Shown: positions 9,781 through 20,329, counted from the first letter of the stretch. The stretch: 64,000 bases of DNA from Lepas anatifera (GCA_034440635.1 JAOTON010001129.1:2187501-2251500), one strand, 5' to 3'. Program-made: numbers and translations. Notes: generated from the letters alone by a model not told the origin.

Positions 9781-11219
9781 GTCGTAGTTAATATTGTCTG
9801 GACCTGCGGCAGTATTTTTGTGTATGAGAGCGCTCCTTTCAATTCATGTAAAGAAAATGTATCATTATAAGAGAGAGCTTCGAGTGAGCTGAAGTCAACT
9901 TTTACTCTTTCTGTATGTGTTTTATGTCGAACGAAACGAGTGTCAGTTGTGCCAAGCCGCCAACGCTGAGACCAGGCCTCGCCAATGGCGTTGGCCACTT
10001 GCAACGGATCTGTTATTGTTTGTGACTGTGCAATGTTTGTTAGTACTGGTAATGGTAGAGGGGAGCTGCGGCCAGAAATGCATTTGATACGTCTCCATAT
10101 TGTACTTAGAGGAGTGAGCCTGTTTATTGTGTTTACATATGCAGTCCATGACGCTCTTTTCGCATTCTTCACGACGCGTTTAGCAATTGCTCGCGAGCGT
10201 CGAAACTGTATAAGATTATCCGTTGTTGGTCGCCTATTAAAAATCCGAAAGCAGCGCCGGCGTTCCCTGATCGCGAGCCCACAGTCTTCCGTCCACCAAG
10301 GGACAGGAATGCGGCGCGGAAGCGGGCTCGTTTTCGGTATGCAAGCGTCCGCAGATCCAGCTATATGAGCGATTATCTCCTCGCTGTATGTAGAAGCCGT
10401 CTTACCCTCCTCAAATTCAAAATCAAACACACAGTCATTTGTAAAAGCGTTCCAGTCCGCCTTTCGCAGGTTCCACCGCGGAGCCCTCATGCCAGGGTGT
10501 GGGGTCTCCGACCAAAGCCACACGGGGTAGTGGTCGCTGCCGCAAGGGTAACTGTGGGTACGCCATTTAAATCGATGGACTAGTGACGAAGAGCATAGAG
10601 ACAAATCAATGGCTGAAGTCGAGCCGGAAGGCAGTGATATGTGGGTCGGCAGGCCTGTATTTAGAATACATAGGTCATTGCGGTTAATTATGTCCTCCAT
10701 GCGTCTTCCCCGACTATTTGTATGAGGGCAACCCCAAAGAGTGTTGTATGTGTTAAAATCACCGAGTATAATGTGGTTTGTTGGAAGTTGTCTTATTAGG
10801 TCCTGTAGTTCGTTTTCAGGAAATCCTCCACCCGGGGGCAGGTATACTGATACGACTGTGAATTTAAAGTGTCTGAGATCTACGCTCGCTCCTACCGCCT
10901 GCAATGCAGTATGGAGGCGGACAGGTGACGATGGAACACTATAATGAACGAACAGCGCGGTTCCACCGTTTGCGACAGTTTCGGATGGATGATCATAACG
11001 GAACGTTTTATAGTGGTGCAAATTGCAAGAATGTTCAGGCTTGAGCTTGGTCTCCTGCAAGGCTACGAGTACTGGGTTCTTTGAGGATATCAGTGTTTGA
11101 AGGTCCGTTATATTGGCCCTGAAGCCGCGCATGTTCCACTGTAAAATAAACGTCATTAAGTAAAGTACGAGTAAAGTGTGTAGATATTTCCCTAGATTGG
11201 AACCCAGGCCGTTCATCAT
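9774..11219 (-). CDS. LINE B ORF2: AP endonuclease part
   Basis: The N-terminal half of ORF2. The APE-type endonuclease that nicks target DNA is recognised by LQWNMRGFRAN, LVALQETKLK (catalytic Glu), GDFNTYNTLWG and the SDHYPV box. The downstream linker has RRIPVPWWTEDC, conserved in LINEs A and C. The frame runs off into an unrelated C-terminus near 9815, just before the conserved AAGPD motif that starts the RT region; this motif is present in the next frame. The upstream boundary abuts ORF1, overlapping by 4 nt (11216-11219), a common ORF1/ORF2 coupling. Confidence 0.85.
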   Translation of the reverse strand: MMNGLGSNLGKYLHTLLVLYLMTFILQWNMRGFRANITDLQTLISSKNPVLVALQETKLKPEHSCNLHHYKTFRYDHPSETVANGGTALFVHYSVPSSPVRLHTALQAVGASVDLRHFKFTVVSVYLPPGGGFPENELQDLIRQLPTNHIILGDFNTYNTLWGCPHTNSRGRRMEDIINRNDLCILNTGLPTHISLPSGSTSAIDLSLCSSSLVHRFKWRTHSYPCGSDHYPVWLWSETPHPGMRAPRWNLRKADWNAFTNDCVFDFEFEEGKTASTYSEEIIAHIAGSADACIPKTSPLPRRIPVPWWTEDCGLAIRERRRCFRIFNRRPTTDNLIQFRRSRAIAKRVVKNAKRASWTAYVNTINRLTPLSTIWRRIKCISGRSSPLPLPVLTNIAQSQTITDPLQVANAIGEAWSQRWRLGTTDTRFVRHKTHTERVKVDFSSLEALSYNDTFSLHELKGALSYTKILPQVQTILTTTC

Positions 11220-11935
11220 GTTTCTGTGTCTGTGATTCTGTGTCTGTGATTGGGAGCCTGGAAGGGCACTCCCCCGCTTAGCATTTCCGTACGACCGTAA
11301 CTAGAGTGTCGCTCCTGGTGCAGCCTGTCTCTAGAGATGGGGCGCCTGGTGGGGTGAAATTCCCTTGATTGAGATCGGTATCTATCCTTATGGTCTAGTG
11401 TGACCGAATGTGAGCGCCCTCGCTCTCGCTCGCGGCCTTGTCCTTGACCTGAGATGTGAGGGACTTTGGGGTTAACATTCAGGCAACTGCGAAATGTTCC
11501 CTCTGCCTGAGGGCTCCGCTGAGGTTTCTCCACTACGGTGGCTGGTGTCGCCGGTAGTGAAGGAGGGGCTGGCGGCGGAGGCATCTGCGAGTTATGGCTT
11601 TGAGGGACGACTGAGGTGTGCTCGGCAGTGAAGGCAACAGCAGCCGCATCATGCTGTGCGTCTACCACATTACATGTAGCGCTAATAGAAGTGCCGGTGT
11701 TTGGCCCACCTAGATCTGAGCTGTTTGCCTTAATAGCATCTATGCGAGGGATCGCTATACGGGCTCGCTTAGTGCCAGCAGGCTGTTCAGTGGGGTACAT
11801 GTTTGGAATGCGCTCCGGCGTTGGACATGGGGGGACTGCGCTTTTAGGAGGCTGCGATTGTGTTGGCGAGTCTTCCCTAGCTCGCTTAGAGGAGGTTTCT
11901 CTTTCTGTGATGTAGTCAGTTGCGCCGGCGCACAT
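11216..11935 (-). CDS. LINE B ORF1, C-terminal part
   Basis: A Pro/Ser/Arg-rich segment with SKRAREDSPTQ, RYRSQSRE and TEMLSGGVPFQAP, all matched by LINE C ORF1. The first ten or so codons at the 11935 end belong to, or abut, the TIR of the inserted element. The upstream ORF1 continues at 14645. The RNA-binding CCHC part of ORF1 is missing because the copy is 5' truncated. Confidence 0.7.
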   Translation of the reverse strand: MCAGATDYITERETSSKRAREDSPTQSQPPKSAVPPCPTPERIPNMYPTEQPAGTKRARIAIPRIDAIKANSSDLGGPNTGTSISATCNVVDAQHDAAAVAFTAEHTSVVPQSHNSQMPPPPAPPSLPATPATVVEKPQRSPQAEGTFRSCLNVNPKVPHISGQGQGRERERGRSHSVTLDHKDRYRSQSREFHPTRRPISRDRLHQERHSSYGRTEMLSGGVPFQAPNHRHRITDTET

Positions 11936-12479
11936 AGGCCCTAAATGCCTCCGTCCGTGGCCAATATTACATTTCGTGGAAAACTTCTTCGCAATACCGC
12001 AAATTCCCCCGATTTTTGGACAAAGGAGCTCATTTGACAGATAATTGAACAGCGCATAAAACTTGCATTCGACATATAGGCTTTATTTTACATGGGCGTA
12101 ATCAGGACAGTGAAAAGAGGGGAATTTGGGGCAACTTAATCCAGCCCAAGGTGTCCGTAAAATATTTTGCAGATGTTGTCGTTGCGCCATGAATTGTGAC
12201 CGAATTGTAGTTTGAAACACTGCAAACAATAAACATGTAATCCATGAACAACGATACAGCAATCATGGTGTGCCATAAATTCATAAGCGTCACCACGAAC
12301 AACAAAACGGGAGGCATCATAAATGTGTATTTGAGCTTGGTTTTTCTTTCTAAGCCAGCTTTTTGGTATAATTGTAACTCCTTTTCTGCATGGGAATGTT
12401 CTATTATAACTGGTATTCGAGTGATTATCAACAACCACACTGGAGAGGGGTCCGACATTAACGCGCACAGGATGGGGGG

Positions 12480-13310
12480 CTGGTAAGCCCCTAAGATATC
12501 GGAAACTTAGAGGCCTAAGAAATTCCGATTGGGGGTGGGTGGGAGCTATGGTGATCCACATCATAACTAATTTTCATTCACCTAGGTCTATATTGTCAAG
12601 GTCAAACGAGGTCATAAATGTCAAATTTTGGCCATATTTGGGACCTGTTGGGAAATGCCCTGATAATGCGTGGAAAAAGCCGGGAGTAAGCTAAAGCCGG
12701 ACCACGGTCATAGAGGTTGTGTCACAAAGAATCTTTCCTTCATTTTTGAGGTCTAGGTCATTCAAGGTCATCGACCTATGACGTCAAAACATGGTATATT
12801 CCCTATTATGCACACTTAAAGTAGCACTATAGCAAACCTTGTGCTGGAAAGGAGGATTGACCTTTACCCATGATCTTTAACCTTGACCTTTGACCTTGAA
12901 CTTACAACTGGGTTACCTTTACTATGACGTCATAGCATAATATACGTCAGACTAGGACACGTAAAGCACCGGGGTCAATGACCTTGAAATTGCTGGTATG
13001 ACTTTGAACTTTGACCTCGACCTTCACGTGAGGTGACCTTGACATATCATCCCGTCTATATGACACTGTGACGTCACCACTTAGTCTCCAATGCAAGCAA
13101 ACCGGTACGACTGCGCGGTGGCGGCGATTTCAAAATGTAGGTCTGACTTTAGAAGCGTATAAATCAAACAATTTTCGACAAATTTTCAAAATTATTTCTT
13201 TATTCAACGCGCTGTTAAATTTTCTCAAATGCGACCGATTCCCGTGTTTTGGCTACGAGCGGTTCTCCGGTCATCCCGGAAAAAAGTAGTTGGGAGAGTA
13301 TCCGAGGCCC
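12480..13310 (+). repeat. AGGTCA-rich dispersed repeat, copy 1
   Basis: Matches 19185-20010 along its length and, in reverse, 31960-32228 and 33545-33790. Rich in TGACCT half-sites, including a perfect direct repeat with 1-bp spacing (TGACCTTTGACCT at 12884-12896) and a perfect inverted repeat at 12972. No coding potential seen. Confidence 0.75.
12972..12984. promoter_or_regulatory. EcR/USP-type palindrome (IR1)
   Basis: GGGTCAATGACCT fits the published ecdysone response element consensus RGKTCANTGAMCY at every position. The homologous position of copy 2 also fits. Function is untested. Confidence 0.45.
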
Positions 13311-14644
13311 CTCCAGTGCGCGTGCTAACACGCAGAGTAGAAGAAAGGGGTAGAATATATACCTACCTTGTGTTTCCTCAACAAGGCATATCAAAATATC
13401 AGTCCGTGAAGGTCAGTACGTTTTTCTCCGCCCCCCTCGCCCATCCTCCGCTACATATGATATCGCGGTATCGCCAAATATGGGACGTAGGTCACCTGAG
13501 CAGCCCGAGTGTCATCTTGCGTCAGCTCGTGACAGTGGGAACGGCGAGGAAATTCGATTCCCGATTGAATCCCTAGGACACCTCGGGACTCCGATGGTTA
13601 CGGCGACCGTTCATTTGGATGAAAAGGTATGACTGGTATTCACCATATGTGGTTTAACGTGTGATATGCAGCAAAACAGGATTCTTAGGTATCGTTTTTT
13701 GCTGTCCCGGCATTGCTTGAAGGTGTTATAATAAATGTCTGAATCGCGGGATCACGAGAGGCTTAATCCCATTATTGGGGCTTTTTGAAAACAGCGGGAT
13801 CCCAATCCTGATATTGACATACCTAGCAGGAACATTTCTCATGCAATAAAAGGTTCGTTGTCGGCAGTCCCTCCGGGTATTTGGATAACAGTCAACACAG
13901 CAGTCAATACACAAATTTAGGCGGTTATGGTGCTTTGAAATTGTATAAACTAATTTTAGCACTTCTCGGCATTTCTTATAGCATCGTTCTCTGATAGTTC
14001 ACTCATATTGCTCATTCTTGGCTGGTCCATGCCTCTATTCGGTAACCCACGGCGTTGCGTTAGCACCGCAGCGGCCTGGTTGGAGCCACAACCTCAGTTA
14101 TTATATGTCATCTGGAACGCGGGGCTGCAAGTGGACGCAAGATATTTTGACTTGCCCTTGTAGAGCACATCCTGGGGAATCGTTTGATGGTAGTCTTATG
14201 CTGGGCCGGTGCTGGCCAAGTTTTAAATCCCTCTCTTTGTATTTGTAAATCGAACAGTTTTTGAGATATGTAGTATACTGAGAGAATGGTCTATAAAATA
14301 GTTATCAAAACTATTTTTGCATTATTTTATACCAAAACCCATTGCAAAGGGCTCACAAAACAGTGGTATTGCCATACTTTGACCTGTTCTTGCTTTCATG
14401 GTCGATTTTAAGCATAATGAAATGTACGTAGTTTTCGCTGCAGATCTCTGGTCCGCGGGTGGCGCACCCGAGTGCTTACTTCAAGCAACTCTACAAAGAC
14501 TTACAGAGCACGGTTTGTGTTTTCCATGCCTGTTTTAAGTGCAGTGAAGAATTCTCTATCAGTATATGTGCTCAGGAAATGATTTAGAAAAAGTTGCGTT
14601 TTCGTAATATTGGCCACGGACGGAGGCGTTTAGGGCCTATGTGC

Positions 14645-15013
14645 GGCGGCCTGGGAGCCCGACTCCACGTTGTGGTTCTCAAATTCCTCCAGGTCCGCAC
14701 CCACTGTTGCGTCTCGGCACTCTGGTGATGAGGTTTGCATCGCTTTGTCGGCTTTGGTTGCATAGTTTACTGGTGTTGTGTGAGGTTTGTTCTGCATGCG
14801 GGGAGAAGCTCAGTTACCATAGCAAGGAATTGGCGAAGCGATAGGTCCAAGAACTGGGAGATACTAGAATCCATGTTCAGTTCAGGGCGTGTCTCGGAGG
14901 GGTTTCCTGCTTGTGGGGCATCGTGCTGAGTCCCAACCAGTGCATCTCTGTAAGGAGAGCGGTTCAGGGCAGGATTTACTTTGGGCGCTGTGGAGGTGGT
15001 CGCCAGAACAGGC
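14645..15013 (-). pseudogene. LINE B ORF1, middle part (across the insertion)
   Basis: The minus strand encodes SPYRDALVG and QFLDLSLRQFLAM, matching LINE C ORF1 (TPYRDALVG; LTDLSLRQFLSL). A stop follows the LTQHQ segment, so the ORF is also broken independently of the 2.7-kb insertion. The frame on this side is compatible with that at 11929 once the insertion is removed. Confidence 0.65.
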
Positions 15014-15017
15014 TTTT

Positions 15018-17513
15018 TTTATGCGATATAAAACCCTAGCTTAACAGAAAAGTATACATTTTGGAACCACCAGCACACTGTCATACAATAAGCCCTTTAC
15101 CTTGCATGAGCTAGCGGCAGCCATTCGTGGGCTCCACCCTGTGGCCGAGGGCCCGGATTTAATTCACAATGATATGTTTAAAGCACTATCGCAGAGCGCA
15201 CTCAGGGTACTGCTGGCCTCATTCAATATGATGTGGGAGTCCGGCGAATTTATACCGGCGTGGCGGCAGGCTATAGTGATACCAATCCTTAAACCTGGTA
15301 AATCTGGATTGGACCCTTTGCACTTTAGGCCGATCTCGCTTACCTCGTGCATGTGCAAGTTGTTCGAAAAAATGGTGAATGTAAGACTCGTTTGGTATTT
15401 GGAAAGCCGGGGCATCATCAATAACAATCAGTGTGGGTTTCGTAGAGGCCGCAGTACGGTGGACCACTTGGTATCACTTGACACCTCAGTGCGAATTGCA
15501 TTTAAAGAGAGGCGTCACCTGGGAGCCGTCTTCTTTGACGCCATTGCCGCTTATGATACAGCGTGGCGACATGGTATCCTTTTAAAGTTGCATAAGTGTG
15601 GTATCAGAGGTCAGATGGGGTTCTTTATGAAAAATTTTTTGACTGATAGGACGTTCCGTGTTAGAGTAGGTGGTACATACTCAAACACCTTTTATCAAGA
15701 AGAAGGCATTCCGCAGGGGAGCGTCTCTAGTATCTGCCTCTTCGCTCTGGCCATAAATGACGTCACACATTCACTCCCACCTTCCATTCAGGCATCCATT
15801 TTCGTGGACGACATCGCAGTATGGGCAAAGGCTTCAACAACGCCGGCACTTTCCCGTCAGCTCCAGCTGGCCGTGAACCATCTGGAACGCTGGAGTAGTA
15901 AAAATGGATTATATTTTTCGACCGAAAAAACCGCTGGTGTTCATTTCTGTCGCAGGCGCAGGACCTGTCCGGAACCTATGGTATCGTTGCGTGGTAAAAC
16001 TATCCCTTTCCAACCGACAGCAAAGTTTCTCGGAGTAACGTTTGATAAACGGCTGACATACAACGCACACATTAGGAATATACGTGACAAGTGTTTTAAA
16101 TCATTGAATGCCTTGAAATGTGCATCTCGTCTATCGTACGGAGCGGACAGGAAGACACTTCTCATTCTCTATCGGTCTCTTGTTCGTTCCAAGATGGATT
16201 ACGCCTGTTTTGTATACGATTCTGCGTCGGAATCAGCTAAACGCTGTTTAGATACGATTCACCATAGTGCACTCCGAGTGGCCACAGGTGCGTTTAGGAC
16301 AACACCGTGCTCCAGCTTGTTGGTGGAAGCAAATGAACCACCTCTCGCATTGCGACGGCGCCTGCTCGGGCAGCGTTACGCCTGTAAGCTGGCTCAGTCT
16401 CCGTCACACCCAACATATAACGCAGTTTTTTCGCGGAACATGCTACGGCTGTTTGTGAACGTGCAAAGAGGAATCCCACTGGGCGTACGCGTCCAACGTT
16501 TCTCGGCCGAAAGTGATATCCAGCCGAGTGTTGTGACTCATAGCGAGCTTTCAGACATCCCTCCTTGGGAACTTATCTGCCCAAAAACCGACATGACTCT
16601 CGCAGGGAAAACCAAATCCGATACTATCCCTACTGAATTTAAACAATTGGCGCTCGAACACATTGCACAGTATGCAGATCATGTGTCGTTCTACACTGAC
16701 GGATCAAAAACTGATGTTGGAGTGGGATGCGCTTTTGTTACGGATACAGTAACAAGAAATTTCCCACTTTCATCTTTTGCATCGGTTTTCACCTCTGAAC
16801 TCACCGCCTTGGATAAGGCTCTATGCTTTATCGAAGTTAGTGATGCCACGAAATACGTTATTTTCACCGATAGCCTTAGCAGCATCCAAGCTGTGAGAGG
16901 TTTCAACCCAAGTGATGGACTTGTTTTAAACATTGTCCTGCGCTTAACCCGCCTTGCCAGACTGGGAAAGTATGTAACACTCTGCTGGATCCCAAGTCAT
17001 GTTGGAATACAATTGAATGAAGTGGCAGACGCAGCGGCCCGACGTGCTTCCCGTAGGCCCTGCAGGCGTGCGCAACGAATCCCCGCTAGAGATTTGTACC
17101 CATATATATGTACCCACCTTCGCAGTGTATGGCAAGAACAATGGAATAATATAATAAATAACAAGTTGAAAGTTATCAAACCTGAGATCGGTGAGTGGCC
17201 ATCCTCGCTGCGGCCTAACCGCCGTGAGGAGGTGGCGTTGTGTCGATTGCGGACTGGCCACACGCTGGCCACTCACCGATATCTGTTATGCGGCGAACCT
17301 CGACCACAATGTCAGCGATGTGCGGCGCCCCTGTCGGTCCGACACGTGCTGGTCTCATGCCCGGAATATGCTAGACGCAGGTCTTTGCATTTTGGCGTGC
17401 ACCGGCAGGAGTCCACACTTTTAGAATTGATCGGCCGTGACTCCAGTATGGTTGAACGGGTGCTGTCCTATCTTAGAGACATTGACTTTACGATAATATT
17501 TGATCCTGGTTAA
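15018..17513 (+). mobile_element. LINE A, 3' segment
   Basis: Continues ORF2 from 7270 after the LINE B insertion: the first codons after the target duplication align with the LINE B residues that follow the same point. One TAA near 15042 breaks the frame before the long RT ORF. Confidence 0.8.
15102..17513 (+). CDS. LINE A ORF2: RT and RNase H
   Basis: 803 codons open; the first codon given is TTG and the true frame extends upstream into the interrupted part. RT motifs: FRPISLTSCMCKLFEKMV, GIPQGSVSSICLF and FVDD. RNase H: YTDGSKT, FTSELTAL, FTDSLSS, PSHVGIQLNEVAD; the last box has LNE where LINEs B and C have GNE. Motif A reads FFDAIAAYDTAW where LINE B has FFDMEKAYDTAW. A terminal CQRC...H...C finger ends the protein. 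It belongs to the same I-type group as LINEs B and C but differs clearly from both. Confidence 0.83.
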   Translation: MHELAAAIRGLHPVAEGPDLIHNDMFKALSQSALRVLLASFNMMWESGEFIPAWRQAIVIPILKPGKSGLDPLHFRPISLTSCMCKLFEKMVNVRLVWYLESRGIINNNQCGFRRGRSTVDHLVSLDTSVRIAFKERRHLGAVFFDAIAAYDTAWRHGILLKLHKCGIRGQMGFFMKNFLTDRTFRVRVGGTYSNTFYQEEGIPQGSVSSICLFALAINDVTHSLPPSIQASIFVDDIAVWAKASTTPALSRQLQLAVNHLERWSSKNGLYFSTEKTAGVHFCRRRRTCPEPMVSLRGKTIPFQPTAKFLGVTFDKRLTYNAHIRNIRDKCFKSLNALKCASRLSYGADRKTLLILYRSLVRSKMDYACFVYDSASESAKRCLDTIHHSALRVATGAFRTTPCSSLLVEANEPPLALRRRLLGQRYACKLAQSPSHPTYNAVFSRNMLRLFVNVQRGIPLGVRVQRFSAESDIQPSVVTHSELSDIPPWELICPKTDMTLAGKTKSDTIPTEFKQLALEHIAQYADHVSFYTDGSKTDVGVGCAFVTDTVTRNFPLSSFASVFTSELTALDKALCFIEVSDATKYVIFTDSLSSIQAVRGFNPSDGLVLNIVLRLTRLARLGKYVTLCWIPSHVGIQLNEVADAAARRASRRPCRRAQRIPARDLYPYICTHLRSVWQEQWNNIINNKLKVIKPEIGEWPSSLRPNRREEVALCRLRTGHTLATHRYLLCGEPRPQCQRCAAPLSVRHVLVSCPEYARRRSLHFGVHRQESTLLELIGRDSSMVERVLSYLRDIDFTIIFDPG

Positions 17514-17929
17514 ACGCGTGTGTTGTGGTAGTCAACCGCGCTGATAGGCGCCTGGCGCCGATTTGGCGGGTCCTCCCTTTCGCTCCGGGGCCTTTCAAGT
17601 CTCGGAGCGACGGGGAGGGCCTCCGTTAGACGTCGGGCTTGGGTCCGGCGTCTAGGCTGCCCCCGCGCCCCCGGGCCCCTGGGTCCGTTGGCGCGGGGTG
17701 GGCGCCGGAAGTGATGCCCCGGCGCCCCGCGCCGAGCGCCTGCCGGCGCGGTAAACCTGTTTGAATCTGTGACCATGCATCCGTGCAGTGAGAATCATAA
17801 CTACGATGTGAAAGAATCACTCTTTAATGTAAATATTAGTTCACTGTAGACGAGACTTTACTTTCCCCTAAAGACAGACAAATTTATAAGCTTTGACTGC
17901 AGAGAAGTGTTATGGGCGCTATATGACCT
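17514..17929. other. GC-rich tract after LINE A
   Basis: No gene seen. 17520-17760 is very GC-rich (GGCGCCTGGCGCC-type runs) and may be LINE A 3' UTR or a separate insertion. No tail resembling those of LINEs B and C is visible. Confidence 0.4.
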
Positions 17930-18146
17930 CGCAGGTTGGCGCGCCCCTAAAACCCAATAATCAATCACTCCCGCCAAGATCACGACGGGGACACAACCAG
18001 TTTCTGGCACCACGATGCAGAGCGGACTTGCAGAGCGGACAATCACCTTCACGCTTTTCTCCCGAAAACCATCCGAGATTGGAACAACTTGCCCCATGCA
18101 ACTGTGGAAACTGCTTCACTCGACTCATTTGTGACTATTTTGTGTA
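17930..18146 (+). pseudogene. LINE RT C-terminal relic
   Basis: The frame ending in KTIRDWNNLPHATVETASL then DSFV before TAA matches the conserved end of many LINE (L2/CR1-like) reverse transcriptases, which read RTIxxWNxLPxxVVxAxSLxxFK. An upstream frame (RSRRGHNQF) fits the preceding segment after a frameshift. Short and broken. Confidence 0.5.
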
Positions 18147-18796
18147 AACATTAATCATCTGCTATCCATGCATTGTAACCTCATATGTAATTTTTTTATT
18201 CTTCTTTTTGAGATGTATAAACTACGGACACTCGCATTGACAAAATAATCAACTTGATGATTGTGGTCAATACACGGTAGAACAGAACACTTGGTTTCGT
18301 CACCCTCCTTGTAGCAGAGGAGAATCCCCTTAGATGGGTTTTTAAATAACGTCATAATTTAATGACCTGACCTAACTTTATGCCAAATTTTGGCCTGAAG
18401 CCGTAAAATTGATCATTCTAAGAGTGTGGAAAGCAACGCGCCCCTTATTTAAATACACTTGAATTTATTAGCGAAAAACAGAGAGGAAGCCCACTCGCAC
18501 TCACCAGACGGTGAAGGATTATCCTGGGAAAACAGTATTTTTGTAATTCTTGCATGGTAGGGTGTTTTTTTGGAAGGAATAAATCGGTCCAAAGTGTCAA
18601 GTGGCCTAAAACTGCCCGCTGAATGCCTTCCCCAGTGCTTTATTCGAAATTCCGAATTTGGCATATTATCATCCCCCTCTACCAGCAGGATAAACGTGGG
18701 TTCAATCCCCTGATACCGCGTTCCCTGTCCCATCTAGTCCAAAGGTGAGGCTATTTAACCGTTTAGACGCCAAATTAGCTTCCCATCATAGCAGAC
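18147..18796. other. Unassigned
   Basis: No gene recognised. A GGGTTCAATCCCC stretch near 18690 resembles a Pol III B box, but no A box with suitable spacing was found. Confidence 0.3.
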
Positions 18797-19137
18797 ATGA
18801 GAAAATTCGTCAATAATTTTGCATCGGTAGCTGCGCCGCTTTTCAAACCAGTGCATCGTGATGTCAAGTTTCAGTGGTCAGACGAGGCTCAGGAAGCTTT
18901 TGATCAGCTCCGGAAAGCTTAAAGTGAGGCTCCAGTTTTGGCTTTGCCCAACATTAGTCCTCATTCTGGAATGTTCATCTTATATACCAATTGCTCAGAT
19001 CAAGCTGCGGGAGTTGTGCGGTTGCAGATTCAGGAAGATGGTTCTGAGAGTGTTAGCTCATGGGAGTCGAAAACTGTCAAAAGCACGCACTATAAAACTG
19101 ATCTCAGATCAAAACCCATTATAAAAGTGGGACTCTA
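18797..19137 (+). pseudogene. Ty3/gypsy RT/RNase H relic
   Basis: Reads MRKFVNNFASVAAPLF, then DVKFQWSDEAQEAFDQLR, a TAA stop, then SEAPVLALPN. This order (RT thumb, tether, start of RNase H) is characteristic of gypsy Pol. Flanking protease, integrase and LTRs are absent. Unrelated to the element at 1-4130. Confidence 0.7.
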
Positions 19138-19184
19138 CCTTTAACATCAGATTCTCTTTTGAGGGGTCTGGCGTCAACATACAG

Positions 19185-20010
19185 TGGAGGTGCCAGAAGT
19201 GCCCTAAAGTGCCCCCCCCACTCCTGAGATCTTGGAAACCATGAAAGTTAGAAAGACGCCCATTGGGGTGTGTGTGTGTGTAATGACGACCATTACATAT
19301 TTCATAGTTTCATTGACCTAGGTCAATATCTTCAAGGTCAAATGAGGTCGTAAAGGTCAAATCTGGGCCGTGCTAAAGACCAACTGAAAATTACCGTGAT
19401 TATGGGGAAAAAGCCGGGAATACACCAAAAGCGGACTAAGGTCGTACAGCGAAGGTCCCACACAATGTTCTCTGAAATTTTAAGGTCAAGGTAATTCAAA
19501 GTCAACGACCTATGACGAACAATATGGCATATTCCCAATAGCGTACAATATAACAGGCACTATAGCAGCCTTTAGGCGGGAAATGAGGGTTTGACCATGA
19601 AAAATGACTGAACTTGACCTGTGATCTTGAAATTGAGTAGCCCTAACTATGAAGTCATAGCATAGCATACGTCATACTGGATAATGACATCTGACCGGTA
19701 TACTGGGGTCAGTGACCTTGACCTGGGACCTTTCACCTTCATGTGGGTTGACCTTGACATATAACCTGATTATATGACGTTATGACGTCACCATTCAGTC
19801 TACAGTGCAGGCGAAATGGTGCGACCGCGCGATTGCGACGGCCTCAAAATATACGTCTGACTTTGAAAGCCTTTACATAAAAAATAATTGACCGATCTTC
19901 AAAAATTCCTCAGCAATCGACGTGATCGTGAATTCTCTCAAACGTGGCCTAGTAGCGTTTTCTGGCGGCGAACGGTTCTCCGGCCACCTCGGAAAAATAG
20001 GTGGAGAAGG
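19185..20010 (+). repeat. AGGTCA-rich dispersed repeat, copy 2
   Basis: Diverged copy of 12480-13310 in the same orientation. Shared landmarks include AAGGTCAAATGAGGTC, AAAAAGCCGGGAATAC and CGGTTCTCCGGCCACC. It carries GGGTCAGTGACCT at 19726-19738. Left end near CAGTGGAGGTGCC (19181). Confidence 0.72.
19726..19738. promoter_or_regulatory. EcR/USP-type palindrome (IR1), copy 2
   Basis: GGGTCAGTGACCT fits RGKTCANTGAMCY at every position. It sits at the position equivalent to 12972; the spacer base differs (G instead of A) while the half-sites are kept. Confidence 0.4.
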
Positions 20011-20329
20011 CACTTTAGGACCCCCAGAGGCGAAGCCAGGGGAGAGAAGGCACGTGCCCCCCCCTCCCCATCGATGCCGGGGTGCATTTTGATCGCTAGG
20101 CGGTGTACCCCGTTTCGGCTGTGCCGCTCGAAATGTAGTGTCCTTCGCCGTTGAACGTAAATGCAACTAGACCGCATGCAGCGAATAAAGCTATTGTTTG
20201 ACAATGTAATACCTTATTTTAGTCAGCTACGGCATTTTGTCGCCTTTCCAAGCACCCGTGAAGAGTATGGGCACCTAATCCGTGTCCAGCTAATGCCTAT
20301 CGTCACCAATAAGCGTACGGGCGAAGCTA

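Larger units (their letters stand above)
11930..14644. mobile_element. TIR DNA transposon inside LINE B ORF1
   Basis: Terminal inverted repeats of about 41 bp with one mismatch (start GCACATAGGCCCTAAATG; right end is the complement, ending near 14644). Both flanks carry LINE ORF1, which fixes it as an insertion. The target duplication is probably 3 bp (GGC at 11927-11929 and 14645-14647) but is not certain. No transposase recognised: the longest frames (for example 12136-12564, minus) have no motif I know. It holds one copy of the AGGTCA-rich repeat. Probably non-autonomous. Confidence 0.7.
7271..15017 (-). mobile_element. LINE B (I-type), 5' truncated
   Basis: A minus-strand LINE flanked by a 13-bp target duplication with one mismatch (7258-7270 and 15018-15030). 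Its 3' end lies at the low-coordinate side with a TG/CA-rich tail. ORF1 is truncated at its 5' end near 15013 and split by a TIR element (11930-14644). ORF2 carries endonuclease, RT, RNase H and a terminal CCHC finger. Without the internal insertion it is about 5.0 kb. Confidence 0.85.

Noticed and set aside
12136..12564. Possible transposase frame in the TIR element
   Set aside because: 142 codons with no catalytic motif, and base composition like the surroundings.
7271..17513. Twin-priming inversion of a single LINE
   Set aside because: The oppositely oriented parts overlap in coding content, are clearly different in sequence, and have a target duplication that fits one LINE inserted in another.
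18660..18720. SINE head (B-box-like GGGTTCAATCCCC)
   Set aside because: No A box at suitable distance upstream.
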